A stretch of DNA of 64,000 bases from DASSQJ01 sp963773655 (GCA_963773655.1 CAVZBX010000001.1:1550001-1614000); one strand, 5' to 3'; counted from the first letter of the stretch, positions 36,668-45,758 are shown. Notes: generated by a model from the letters alone, not told the origin. Numbers and translations are program-made.

Positions 36668-38061
36668 TCGAGCGCATGGTGCTCTTCGGTGCCTCCGGTG
36701 ACCTCACCGCCCGGCTGCTGATGCCGGCGGTGGCCCAGCTCGCCGAGCGCGACGCCCTCCCGCCGGGGCTGCGGATCGTCGGCGCCGCGAACACCGACTG
36801 GACGACCGAGCAGTTCCGCGAGCACGTCGCCGCAGGCCTGCGGGCCCACTCGAGCGTCGCGTCCGCGACACAGGCCGAGGTGGTGGAGATGCTCACCTTC
36901 CAGCCTGCCGACGTGACCGACCCGGCCCAGGTCCGGGGCGTCCTGGGCGAGGACCGGCCGAGCACCCTGGTGTACCTGGCACTGCCGCCCGTCCTCCTGC
37001 ACTCGGCGCTCGAGGCGCTGGCCACAGCCGGCCTGACCTCCGCGGATGCCGTCGCGATCGAGAAGCCGTTCGGCACCGACCTCGACTCGGCCAGGGAGCT
37101 GAACGAGCTCCTGAGGGTCGAGCTCCCCTCCCCCACGATCTTCCGGGTCGACCACTTCCTCAGCAACGAGCTGGTGCGCCGGGTGGTCTCGCTGCGCTTC
37201 CTCAACCGCGTCTTCGCCCCGGCCTGGACCGCGGACACCATCGACCACGTCGACATCAGCTGGCTCGAGGACCTCACCCTGGAGGGCCGCGCCTCCTACT
37301 ACGACCGCGCCGGCGCGATGAAGGACATGCTGCAGAACCACCTGATGGAGATCATGGCCCTGGTGATGATGGAGCAGCCCGCCCGTCTGGACGCCGCGTC
37401 CTTCCGGGCCGTCCGGGTCGAGGCGCTACGAGCCGTGGCGACCCCCGCGCCCGAACGGCTGCGCAGCACCACCGTGCGGGCCCGGTACACCGCCGGCACC
37501 ATCGGCACGCGCACCGTTCCCTCCTACGTCGACGAACCCGGGGTGGACCCGGCACGCAACACCGAGACGTATGCGGCCCTCACCCTGGAGGCGGACAACC
37601 CGCGCTGGTCCGGGGTCCCGTTCACGATCCGCTCCGGCAAGGCCCTGGCCCGACCATCCGCAGAGATCGCGGTCCACTTCCGGGCCCTGCCGCGGTACCT
37701 CACCGACCAGTGGCCCGGCCTGGAGCCGAACGTCCTGAGGATCGGGCTGACCGACCCGTACGTGCGGTTGTCGACGACCCTGAACGGCCCGGGACATGTC
37801 GCCGAGCAGCGGCAGCTCGAGACGTTCTCCGCGCGCCCGCCGATGACGGCCTATGCGCACCTCATCGACCAGATGCTCCGCCACGACCCGATGCTGTTCG
37901 TCCGGGGCGACGAGGCGGAGGAGTCCTGGCGGATCGTCGACCCGGTCATGCGGGCGTGGTCCCGGGACGCCGTCCCCCTGCAGGAGTACCCCGCAGGTGG
38001 GGCCCCACCCGGCCCGGCAGGTGAGCCCCACGTCGACACGACGGCGGAGGAGCGCAGATGA
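36664..38061 (+). CDS. zwf: Glucose-6-phosphate dehydrogenase (divergent paralogue)
   Basis: 465 residues, cytoplasmic. Cofactor loop GASGDLTARLLMPAV near residue 9, substrate-binding EKPFGTDLDSA near 134 and the catalytic segment RVDHFLSNELVRR near 162. The usual form is RIDHYLGKE; His and Asp are kept but the lysine is Asn here, so kinetics or substrate may differ from the housekeeping enzyme. It should yield NADPH and 6-phosphogluconolactone. The neighbouring genes overlap it by 4 bp on both sides, giving a tight SMP-30-zwf-MFS operon. Confidence 0.87.
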   Translation: MIERMVLFGASGDLTARLLMPAVAQLAERDALPPGLRIVGAANTDWTTEQFREHVAAGLRAHSSVASATQAEVVEMLTFQPADVTDPAQVRGVLGEDRPSTLVYLALPPVLLHSALEALATAGLTSADAVAIEKPFGTDLDSARELNELLRVELPSPTIFRVDHFLSNELVRRVVSLRFLNRVFAPAWTADTIDHVDISWLEDLTLEGRASYYDRAGAMKDMLQNHLMEIMALVMMEQPARLDAASFRAVRVEALRAVATPAPERLRSTTVRARYTAGTIGTRTVPSYVDEPGVDPARNTETYAALTLEADNPRWSGVPFTIRSGKALARPSAEIAVHFRALPRYLTDQWPGLEPNVLRIGLTDPYVRLSTTLNGPGHVAEQRQLETFSARPPMTAYAHLIDQMLRHDPMLFVRGDEAEESWRIVDPVMRAWSRDAVPLQEYPAGGAPPGPAGEPHVDTTAEERR

Positions 38062-39656
38062 GCGCCACACCGCTTCCGAGCACCGACGTCGCCGCGCAGG
38101 GGTCGCGCCGCCTCATGGTGCTGCTCGCGATGGCCATGTTCGTCCTCGTGGTCGACACCTCGTTGATGAACGTGTCGATCTCGGCGGTCATCGAGGACCT
38201 CGACACCACCGCCAGCGGCGTCCAGTCGGCCATCGCGCTCGAGGCCCTGGTGTCCGCCGCGTTCATCCTGATCAACAGCAAGGTCGGCGACCTGGTCGGT
38301 CGCAGGCGCGCCTACGTGCTCGGCCTCCTGGCCTACGCCGTCGGCGCGCTGGCGATGACCCTGTCCCAGAGCCTGACCGCCATCGTCGTGTTCTGGGCGG
38401 TCATCGGCGGCCTGGGCGCGTCGCTCCTGCTGCCCGCGATGCAGTCGCTGATCCACGGCAACTTCACCGGTGGGGCCCAGAAGCAGGCGTACGCGCTGAT
38501 CGGGGCCGCGGCCGCCATCGCGGCCGCGCTCGGCCCGCTGATCGGTGGCTTCGTCACGACCTACCTCTCCTGGCGGGTCGGCTTCGCCCTCGAGGTCGTC
38601 ATCATCGCCGTCGTGCTCAGCCAGATCAGGCTGGTCAAGGACGTGCCGTACACCGGGTCGCGCCAGGTCGACGGGGTCGGCGCCGTCCTCTCGGTCGTCG
38701 GCATGGGCGGTGTGGTGCTCGGCATCCTGGTCTGGCAGGAGGGCGGCGAGTTCGTCGTGCTCCTCATGGTCGTCGGAGCCGTGGCACTGGTCTCGCTGGC
38801 TCGCTGGCTGCTGCGGCGCAAGCGCGAGTCGAAGGTGACGCTCCTCGACCCCGACCTGTTCCGCAAGCCCAACTTCACCGCCGGCATCTCGGCGCAGATG
38901 ATGCAGCAGGTCGCCCTGGGCGGCGCGATGATCGTGCTCCCGCTGTTCCTGCAGATGACCTTGGAGTACAACGCCATGCAGGCCGGCCTGTCGCTGGCGC
39001 CGCTGTCGCTCACCATGTTCGCCGTCGCCCTCCTCGCCGGGAAGAAGGCGGGGAACCGCCGGCCGGCAGCCGTCATCCGGATGGGCTTCCTCCTCGCCGC
39101 CGCGGGGATGGCGGTCCTGATCCCGTTCGTGCCGCGGGTCGACAGCGGGTGGTACCTCGTCGTGCCGCTGGTCATCGCCGGTACCGGCCTGGGTCTGCTC
39201 GTGTCGCAGCTGAACAACTACGCGCTGGCGCCCATCGAGGAGGAGCGGATCAGCGAGGCCGCCGGGGTGAACTCGGCCGCCGGGTCGTTCGGCCTCTCCT
39301 TCGGCCTGGCGATGGCCGGTGGGCTGATGCTCGCCACGCTCTCGTTCAGCTTCACCTCCCTCACCGAGGCCAGCACGGTCATCCCCCCGGCGCAGCAGCA
39401 GCAGATCGCGGTGGCCCTCGAGGACGACGCCGAGGTGATGAGCAACACCGCCCTCGCCGAGCAGATCTCCGGCCAGCCGCCGGAGGTCGAGGCCGCGGTG
39501 CTCGAGATCAACGACGAGGCCCGCAACCGGTCCCTCCAGATCGCCCTCCTCGTCCCCCTGCTGGCCACCTTGCTCGGCCTCGCCAACTCCTTCCGGATGC
39601 TGAGGCTCCCAGACCTCAAGCCGTCGGCCGCGATCGAGGGGCTCGACCTTGGCTGA
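38058..39656 (+). CDS. MFS transporter, DHA2 (14-TM drug:H+ antiporter) type
   Basis: 532 residues with about 14 hydrophobic helices. The N-terminal VVDTSLMNVSISAVIEDL and the loop GDLVGRRRAYVLGL (motif A) are typical of EmrB/QacA exporters. Substrate unknown. It overlaps the zwf stop by 4 bp and its own end overlaps the next small gene. Confidence 0.9.
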   Translation: MSATPLPSTDVAAQGSRRLMVLLAMAMFVLVVDTSLMNVSISAVIEDLDTTASGVQSAIALEALVSAAFILINSKVGDLVGRRRAYVLGLLAYAVGALAMTLSQSLTAIVVFWAVIGGLGASLLLPAMQSLIHGNFTGGAQKQAYALIGAAAAIAAALGPLIGGFVTTYLSWRVGFALEVVIIAVVLSQIRLVKDVPYTGSRQVDGVGAVLSVVGMGGVVLGILVWQEGGEFVVLLMVVGAVALVSLARWLLRRKRESKVTLLDPDLFRKPNFTAGISAQMMQQVALGGAMIVLPLFLQMTLEYNAMQAGLSLAPLSLTMFAVALLAGKKAGNRRPAAVIRMGFLLAAAGMAVLIPFVPRVDSGWYLVVPLVIAGTGLGLLVSQLNNYALAPIEEERISEAAGVNSAAGSFGLSFGLAMAGGLMLATLSFSFTSLTEASTVIPPAQQQQIAVALEDDAEVMSNTALAEQISGQPPEVEAAVLEINDEARNRSLQIALLVPLLATLLGLANSFRMLRLPDLKPSAAIEGLDLG

Positions 39657-39936
39657 GGTGTCCGAACCCCTGCCCTCGGGTCACGGGCTGTCACCGGTGG
39701 AGGCCGACCTCGACCGCCCCACGTCTCCCGCGCTCGAGGCCCTGGTCACGCGGTTCGACGGGGACCTCCCGCCCGACGACGTCCTCGCTGCGGTCCAGCA
39801 GGCGCGCGAGGAGATCGAGCCGGGCGCCACCGTCCACGACTTCCTCGAGCTGCTGGTGGAGCGACGCGCGCGCGACATCCTGGCGGCCCGGTCTGGGCGG
39901 GGCACGGAGAGCGCCCCGCCGCACAGGGGTCAGTGA
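39649..39936 (+). CDS. Small three-helix-bundle (dimerisation-domain) protein
   Basis: 95 residues from the TTG, or 92 from the GTG at 39658. The core ALEALVTRFDGDLPPDDVLAAVQQAREEIEPG...HDFLELLVERRARDIL matches the helical pattern of actinobacterial three-helix-bundle dimerisation proteins. Function unknown. Last gene of the SMP-30-zwf-MFS operon, overlapping the MFS stop; it is convergent with the LAL regulator. Confidence 0.75.
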   Translation: MAEVSEPLPSGHGLSPVEADLDRPTSPALEALVTRFDGDLPPDDVLAAVQQAREEIEPGATVHDFLELLVERRARDILAARSGRGTESAPPHRGQ

Positions 39937-39948
39937 CACCGCGGACGG

Positions 39949-42564
39949 TCAGAGCAGACCCAGCTGCACGGCGCGCGCGACCGCCTCGTTGCGCTCGGTG
40001 GCGTCGAGCTTGCGGTAGATGCTCCGCAGGTGGGTCTTCAGCGTGTTGGGCGAGACGAACAGGTCGCGGGCGATCTCCTCGTTCTTCCTCCGACCCGGCA
40101 GGCAGCCGAGTACCTCCAGCTCGCGCGCGGTCAGGGGTTCGACGAGGTGGCTCTGCGCCCTCAGGCGAGGAGCGAGGCACACCGCTCGGGCCCAGAGGGC
40201 GTCGCTCGTGAGGGCGGTGACGTGCCCCTGTCGTCGCAGCGTCCGCAGTGCCGACGGCAGCTCGAGGAACGGCCACCACACGCGGTCGGCGCTGGCTCGG
40301 GCGACGGCATCGGCGAGGGCTGCCTCGGCTCCCTTGGAGTCCCCTTCGGCATCGGCCACCGCGAAGCGGCGAAGACTCCGCTCGACGGTCGCCCGGAGGT
40401 CGTCGTTCGAGGCTTCCCAGCCGTCGAGGATGCGGCGTGCCTCCTCATGGTTGCCCTCGGCGAGGGCGACGTCGATGGCGGCCGCACTCAGCCGCGGTGA
40501 GGCCGGGTCGGTGTCCAGCAGGGCCCGTGCCTCGGCGACGCGGTCGGTGGCGATGAGCAGTCGTGCCTGGAGCGAACGCCGAGCCAGTCGCAGGGCAGGA
40601 GCCCGGGACGCCGCGGCCTCCGGGGACGTGAGGAGCTCCAGGGCGACCGCCGGGCCCCTGGTCACGGCGGCCAGACGCGCCTCGAGCATCTCCTGGAGGT
40701 CGAGGTACGTGACGCTGGCCGGTCGCCGTCCCACCCGCAGACGGGACTCGGCGAGGCGCTGCGCCGCGGAGGAGATCTCGCCACGGTCCAGGTGCGCGAG
40801 GGCCGCCGCCAGATGCGCGTGCGCCGTCGCCGGGTGGTTGGGGATGCGAGACGCCTCGGCGGTGGCGACAGACGAGTCCGCGAGCCGCAACGCCTCGGTA
40901 CAGCGCCCCGTCCATGCCCGGACCAGCCCGAGCGTGCCGAGGACGTAGGCCTTGAACACCGGGTACCGCACCCCCGGCAGGGTGAGGAGGTGTTCGAGCG
41001 CCGTCGCCGCCTGTCCGATGGCGCCGGTGAGGAAGTGGGCGCCCGCCGAAGCGTACGCGGCCATCACGTCGGCCGAGTCGCGCCCACCGACGCCCAGGAA
41101 GTCGACGACGTCGCCCGGGCCGAGCAGGGGCACGGCCGCACGGACCTCGTCGGCGATGTCGAGCGCCGTCTCGGCCTCGAGGTCGCGGTAGACCAGCATC
41201 GAGAACAAGGCATTGGCCGCGGTGCGCTCACCGAGGGTGAGGCCGGGCCTGCGGATCACCCGGCGGTACGTGTCGGCCGCGGCGCCGATGCGGTCGAGGG
41301 CCAGCTGTGCCGCGAGCAGGTTCACCAGGACGGCCACAGGTGCCTCGGGCTCCGCGGTGTCGATGGCGGACAACCACGCCACCAGCGTGGCCGACTCCCC
41401 GCGCTCGTAGAAGCGGTGGCCCACGCGGGAGATCATCTCGAACGCTTCGAGGCGGTCTCCGGCCGACAGCAGATGGCCGATGGCGTCCGCCTCGTGTCCG
41501 TGGTCCCGGAGCCACCGTGCCGCCCTGCGGTGGAGCCCGGCCTCGGCCGTCGGATCCTCGACCCGCAGCTCGTAGCGCAACAGCTCCGCAAAGAGGTGGT
41601 GGTACCGGTAGCGCTCACCGGAACGGTCCAGGGGGACGAGGAACATCGACCGCGCGTAGAGCTCGCCCAGCAGGGCGCGCGCGTCGGATGATCCCGTGAC
41701 CGCCTCGCACAGGTCGGCCGTCAGCCAGTGGAGCACCGACGTCTCGATCAGGAAGCGACGCAGCTCGGGATCCTGTTGCTCGACGACCTCGGCGAGCAGG
41801 TACTCCGCCACCAACCGGTCACTGCCCGCGAACGACCGGACGAAGGCGTGGACGTCGTCCGCCTGGCGTAGGGAGATGGCGGCGAGCTGCAGGCCCACCG
41901 CCCAACCGTCGGTGCGTTGGAGGAGCGTGGCGAGGTCACGGTCGTCGATGGCGCGCTGTGACACCTCCTCGACCAACGCCCTGGCCTCCTCGGCGCTGAA
42001 GGCCAGGTCGTCGGCCCGGAGCTCGACCAGTAGGCCCCGCAGGCGCAGCTGGCGCAGGGACCACGAGGGATCCCGGCGCGTCGTCACCACGGCCCGAACC
42101 TGGCGGGGCAGGGCACCGAACAGGCGGCCCAGGTCGGCCACGAGCTCGGGACTGGTCAGGACGTGGAGGTCCTCCAGGACCACGACGATGTCCCGCGGGA
42201 TCGCGCCGAGTGCCTCGAGCAGCGCCTCGACCATCGCGTCGCCGAAGGACGAACCACCTCCGGCCACCAGGCCACTGAGCCGTGGGTCGACCTCGGGGGC
42301 GGCATCCCGGATCGCGGCGACGAGATCATTCGCCAGGACGACGGCATCCAGGTGCCGGGGGCGCAGTGCGAGGGCGGCCACTCGAAGGGGCCTGGTCGAG
42401 CACCATCGCCCCACCAGGACGGACTTGCCCGACCCGGCCGTCGCCACCAGCAGGGACAGGCCCCCACCCTTGAGGGCATCAAGACGCCGTTCGAGCGCGG
42501 GGCGCGGGACGACGCGCTGCGGCAACTGCCGGACCAGCGCATCGGTCGCCTCCGGCCTGGACAT
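39949..42564 (-). CDS. MalT-type LuxR-family (LAL) transcriptional regulator
   Basis: 871 residues. STAND NTPase at the N-terminus with Walker A ATAGSGKS at residues 41-48 and Walker B IVVVLEDLHVL near 130; a winged-helix and TPR-like middle; C-terminal LuxR helix-turn-helix LTARELEVLGCLPGRRKNEEIA...SPNTLKTHLRSIYRKL. LAL proteins sense an inducer (maltotriose for MalT) and activate operons. Its position beside sugar-hydrolysing and G6PDH genes, and the operator shared by both units, make it the candidate regulator of this block. Confidence 0.9.
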   Translation of the reverse strand: MSRPEATDALVRQLPQRVVPRPALERRLDALKGGGLSLLVATAGSGKSVLVGRWCSTRPLRVAALALRPRHLDAVVLANDLVAAIRDAAPEVDPRLSGLVAGGGSSFGDAMVEALLEALGAIPRDIVVVLEDLHVLTSPELVADLGRLFGALPRQVRAVVTTRRDPSWSLRQLRLRGLLVELRADDLAFSAEEARALVEEVSQRAIDDRDLATLLQRTDGWAVGLQLAAISLRQADDVHAFVRSFAGSDRLVAEYLLAEVVEQQDPELRRFLIETSVLHWLTADLCEAVTGSSDARALLGELYARSMFLVPLDRSGERYRYHHLFAELLRYELRVEDPTAEAGLHRRAARWLRDHGHEADAIGHLLSAGDRLEAFEMISRVGHRFYERGESATLVAWLSAIDTAEPEAPVAVLVNLLAAQLALDRIGAAADTYRRVIRRPGLTLGERTAANALFSMLVYRDLEAETALDIADEVRAAVPLLGPGDVVDFLGVGGRDSADVMAAYASAGAHFLTGAIGQAATALEHLLTLPGVRYPVFKAYVLGTLGLVRAWTGRCTEALRLADSSVATAEASRIPNHPATAHAHLAAALAHLDRGEISSAAQRLAESRLRVGRRPASVTYLDLQEMLEARLAAVTRGPAVALELLTSPEAAASRAPALRLARRSLQARLLIATDRVAEARALLDTDPASPRLSAAAIDVALAEGNHEEARRILDGWEASNDDLRATVERSLRRFAVADAEGDSKGAEAALADAVARASADRVWWPFLELPSALRTLRRQGHVTALTSDALWARAVCLAPRLRAQSHLVEPLTARELEVLGCLPGRRKNEEIARDLFVSPNTLKTHLRSIYRKLDATERNEAVARAVQLGLL

Positions 42565-42652
42565 GCCCCAACGATCGCACGCGTGATCGGGTGAGGACCA
42601 ACCATTCCACGAGGGCCAGGGTGCCGCTTCAACGACGATTCCGGGCCCGGAG

Positions 42653-42859
42653 TCAGACGTCATCGACCTTCTGGATCTCGGCGATCTCCAGACGAAGGTC
42701 CTGGAGCTGGTTGAGCAGCCCGTGGAACGCTGCCTGGTCCACGACGTCCCCGACGATGCAGGTGCGTCCCTGAGGCAGCCTCGTCATCTCGAAGCCCTCG
42801 AGGGCGGCCGCGATGAGGGGCCCGACCTCGCTCTCGACGATGATCCGGTAGCGCGTCAT
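42653..42859 (-). CDS. Conserved small protein upstream of the LAL regulator
   Basis: 68 residues: YRIIVESEVGPLIAAALEGFEM...GRTCIVGDVVDQAAFHGLLNQLQDLRLEIAEIQKV. The beta-alpha-beta-like pattern, with a glycine-rich turn, resembles an ACT-like small fold; no named family is recognised with certainty. It precedes the LAL gene on the same strand (88-bp gap) and sits behind operator-promoter site B, so it may modulate the regulator. Confidence 0.7.
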   Translation of the reverse strand: MTRYRIIVESEVGPLIAAALEGFEMTRLPQGRTCIVGDVVDQAAFHGLLNQLQDLRLEIAEIQKVDDV

Positions 42860-43030
42860 CCGACGCCTCGTCCCGGCGCCTGGAGCCCCCGCTCGTCGAG
42901 CCGGCCCGGCTGCGCGGCGGACGCGCCCCCTGCGACCCCGTCCACGGTGAGGACCTCCACGGTCGTCTCCCTTCGTCGGTGATGCCGAACGGCGCCGATG
43001 GCGGCGGGCCGGTGCGGCACCCACACGTCA

Positions 43031-43077
43031 TTGCTACGCCTGCCCTCCCCACACGTCGTCACCCGGGCCGGGTGACG
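43031..43077 (-). promoter_or_regulatory. Shared operator-promoter site B, upstream of the small protein/LAL unit
   Basis: On the minus strand CGTCACCC-N5-GGGTGACG, then 17 nt, then GCGTAGCAA: the same half-sites, spacer and -10-like element as site A. It lies about 170 nt before the small-protein ATG, implying a long leader. Confidence 0.65.
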
Positions 43078-43129
43078 TTCGGCGCCGGGCGACCGCCGAG
43101 CACGACGACGGGACGAGACGGCACCGTCA

Positions 43130-43696
43130 TCACACCCTTCGCGGATCACAGGGCCGGTGAGCGCCACGCCGGCACAACGGGCGTTCGGCCGGGCCCCGGA
43201 CACCCCACATCTCACCCTCCAGGGTGATCGGTTGTCGCTCGGAGTGGCCACGCTGTCGGTGGACGCCCGGGAGCAGGGACCGCGGGATGGTGGACCGACT
43301 CCAGCCACAGGTGGAGGCTGCCCGAGCTGCCGGCGCATCGTGACGCGGAGTTGACCCGCGGCCCGAACGGACCCGTGATCCGGCGCGCCGTTCCGCTGCA
43401 GTCAGAGCAACCTTCACCGCCGCCTTCGATGCGATCCATGACCAGGCCCACCGGCCCGCCGTGCTCGCCGGGATCGCCCGGTACGCGGTCCAAGCCTGCC
43501 TGTAGTACCCCGCGATCTGCGCCCTCTTCTCGGGGTCGGTGACGACGACGAACCGCCATGGCTGCCGGTTGCCCCCCGACGGAGCCTGGAGCGCAACTTC
43601 GATGCACTCGGCGATCAGTCCCATCGGGACCGGGCGCCCCAGGTCGATCCGCTTCCGCACGGCACGGGTGGTCGTCAGGACTTCGTCGGCATCCAT
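43130..43696 (-). pseudogene. Truncated nitroreductase-family gene
   Basis: The first 75-80 residues are a good nitroreductase N-terminus (TTRAVRKRIDLGRPVPMGLIAECIEVALQAPSGGNRQPWRFVVVTD, with the FMN-binding Arg and SGGN loop). After YRAIPAST the frame continues to 43130 but no longer resembles the family in any frame, and the C-terminal FMN-binding half is missing. A 3' deletion or rearrangement is inferred. The gap from 43697 to 43992 shows nothing recognisable. Confidence 0.7.
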
Positions 43697-43992
43697 GCGC
43701 GGGTCCCTCGCTCAGCGGATCGGTCCAGTTCGCGGAGCGTAGCGCGCCCTCGGACCGTCCCGACCAGATCACCGGCCAACTCGGACCCCACGGGAGCACT
43801 GCCACCGCCCTCTGCCCACGCCCGGGGTACCGGATCAGCTGGCGGCGACGAGACGCACACCATCTCGCGATTGCGTGAGGTGCGTCTCGGTCGAGTTGCG
43901 ACCTGTCGGTGCAGCGCGAGCATGGTTGGGAAGCCCTGCGCAGCGCCGCTGGGACGCTGCCGTCGGTGTCGTTCCTCGGGAGCGTGGTTTGC

Positions 43993-44907
43993 ATGTCAGT
44001 CCTCGACCGGCCAGCAACGAGTCAACGGACTCCTCGCGTGTCGACCGCCACGGCGGTCTGGTTCCTCTTCTGCCTCGTCTCCCTGTTGGCCCTCGCCGTG
44101 GTGGACCTGCAGGTGTGGGCGGCGATCGTCGTCGCCGCCGGCCTCGCCCTGGCCGCGGTACCGGCACTGCGGCCACGGTCGGCCGCTGCGATTGACCGCC
44201 TCGACCTTGCGGTCGTCGCCGGGACCTACGTCGTCGTCGTCGTGCTGTTCCGGCTGGCGTTCACGGTCTTCACCACCGACAACGTCGTGGGCCTGTTCCT
44301 CTGCTTCGCCACCGGGATGCTGCTCGGCGTGGTCGGCCCGCTGGTCTACCAGGTGTGGGGCCGGCACCGCCCGCTGCGCACACTGGGACTCGGGACCCAC
44401 CAGCTGCGCCCCACCTTGGTCATGGGGCTGGTGCTCGCGGCCACGCAGTTCGCCGTGACGTTCGTGGGCTACTCGATGCCGACCCCGGTGCAGTGGATGC
44501 CACTGCTGGGGATGTCCCTCGTCGTTGGCCTGTTCGAGGCCATCTTCTTCCGCGGATTCGTCCAGGGCCGTCTGGAGGCAAGCTTCGGCACAGTTCCGGC
44601 GGTCGTTGGGGCCGCGGTGCTCTACGGGGCCTACCACGTCGGATACGGCATGGGCATCTCAGAACTGTGGTTCCTCTTCGCCCTGGGCGTGGTGTACGCC
44701 GTCGCCTACCGGCTGACGACCAACATCCTCATCCTCTGGCCCCTGCTGACCCCGATGGGAGCGTTCTTCAACAACCTACGCGCCGGCGACATCGACCTCC
44801 CCTGGGAATCGCTGCTCGGCTTCGCCGACGTCGCCGTCCTCATGGCAGTGGCAATCTGGCTGGCCCACCGCAGAGAACGCAAGCAACTCCAACCACACCT
44901 CGCATAG
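43993..44907 (+). CDS. CPBP-family intramembrane protease-like protein
   Basis: 304 residues with about eight membrane helices. The CPBP core is seen as LFEAIFFRGFVQGRLE near residue 177 and AVLYGAYHVGYGMG near 208; the first motif reads E-A-x-x-x-R where EExxxR is usual, so one glutamate is missing. Bacterial members are linked to bacteriocin self-immunity or prenyl-protein-type proteolysis. ATG chosen with GGGAG about 11 nt upstream; an in-frame start at 43909 is possible. Confidence 0.83.
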   Translation: MSVLDRPATSQRTPRVSTATAVWFLFCLVSLLALAVVDLQVWAAIVVAAGLALAAVPALRPRSAAAIDRLDLAVVAGTYVVVVVLFRLAFTVFTTDNVVGLFLCFATGMLLGVVGPLVYQVWGRHRPLRTLGLGTHQLRPTLVMGLVLAATQFAVTFVGYSMPTPVQWMPLLGMSLVVGLFEAIFFRGFVQGRLEASFGTVPAVVGAAVLYGAYHVGYGMGISELWFLFALGVVYAVAYRLTTNILILWPLLTPMGAFFNNLRAGDIDLPWESLLGFADVAVLMAVAIWLAHRRERKQLQPHLA

Positions 44908-44948
44908 CCACCGACGCCCAGCCACGACGAGACGGTGAACTCGCGGCG

Positions 44949-45338
44949 CTATGACGCGGCTCCGATTCGCGCTGCGAGCCAGGCCGCGATCTGCGGAACG
45001 TCAAGCCCGCCGGCGGCTGCCTCGAGCATCATCTGCTCCGCCTCGTCGACGGTGTAGGTCAGATCGCGGCCATTGAGGAGGCAGAAGACCCGGGCGGCCG
45101 ACCAGGCCAGGCGTTTGTTGCCGTCCACCAGGGCGTGGTTGCGGACCAAGGAGTGCAGCAGCGCCGCGACCTTGTCCTCGAACGTCGGGTAGGCGTCGTC
45201 GCCGAACACGGTGGTCCTGGGCCGGGCGGCGGCCGCGGCGAGCAGCCCGGGGTCCCTGACCGCGACGTCGTCGAGCACCCCGGATGCGATCTCCAGGAGG
45301 TCCTCGATCGAGAGGTAGTCCAGCTCCTCGGCGCTCAC
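44949..45338 (-). CDS. doc: Doc/Fic-family toxin of a type II toxin-antitoxin module
   Basis: 129 residues. The Fic/Doc motif reads HALVDGNKRLAW near residue 66 (family HxFx[D/N]xNKR). Doc phosphorylates EF-Tu and stops translation, which is inferred here from family membership. The GTG start overlaps the antitoxin stop by 4 bp (GTGA), the usual antitoxin-first order. Convergent with the CPBP gene. Confidence 0.88.
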   Translation of the reverse strand: MSAEELDYLSIEDLLEIASGVLDDVAVRDPGLLAAAAARPRTTVFGDDAYPTFEDKVAALLHSLVRNHALVDGNKRLAWSAARVFCLLNGRDLTYTVDEAEQMMLEAAAGGLDVPQIAAWLAARIGAAS

Positions 45339-45532
45339 CGACTCAGTCGCTCGAGCAGCTCGCGGTCCTCGGTGCGGACTCGGTCGATCGCGGCCCTCAG
45401 TCGCTGTGGACGTTCTGAGACGTACTGAGCGATCGCGGCTCGAGCGACCTCCTGCATGGAACGCCCTTCCTGCTCGGCCTTCTTGCGCAGGGCTTCGCTC
45501 TCGGCGTCGGTCAGCCTCAGGTTCATCGCCAT
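45335..45532 (-). CDS. Antitoxin of the Doc module (ribbon-helix-helix type)
   Basis: 65 residues: MNLRLTDAESEALRKKAEQEGRSMQEVARAAIAQYV fits a ribbon-helix-helix DNA-binding N-terminus, followed by a charged tail that should bind the toxin. Start at the ATG 6 nt after TACCAT; an upstream in-frame ATG at 45559 lies inside the operator. Leaderless expression and autorepression through the long palindrome are likely. Confidence 0.82.
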   Translation of the reverse strand: MAMNLRLTDAESEALRKKAEQEGRSMQEVARAAIAQYVSERPQRLRAAIDRVRTEDRELLERLSR

Positions 45533-45534
45533 AT

Positions 45535-45563
45535 CTGGATGGTACCGCAGCGGTACCATCCAG
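45535..45563. promoter_or_regulatory. 29-bp perfect palindrome, operator of the Doc module
   Basis: Arms CTGGATGGTACCGC and its exact complement (14 bases each) around a central A. It covers the TACCAT -10 box of the antitoxin gene and ends 3 bp before its ATG, the usual place for toxin-antitoxin autoregulation. Confidence 0.75.
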
Positions 45564-45758
45564 GGCCCAGGTGCTGCGCGACGTCAATCCCAGGGTGTGC
45601 GCTTCGCGGCGAAGTGGGGCAGGTGTCAGATCGCGGTGACGGCGGCCGAAACCGGGTCTCCTTGGTGAGGGCCGGATACTCGGCCATGGCTGGGAAGCAC
45701 ATCGTGGGGAAGAACCGGACCGCTGATGTCGCCACTCTCTCGGGTCGCGCCCCGGCGG

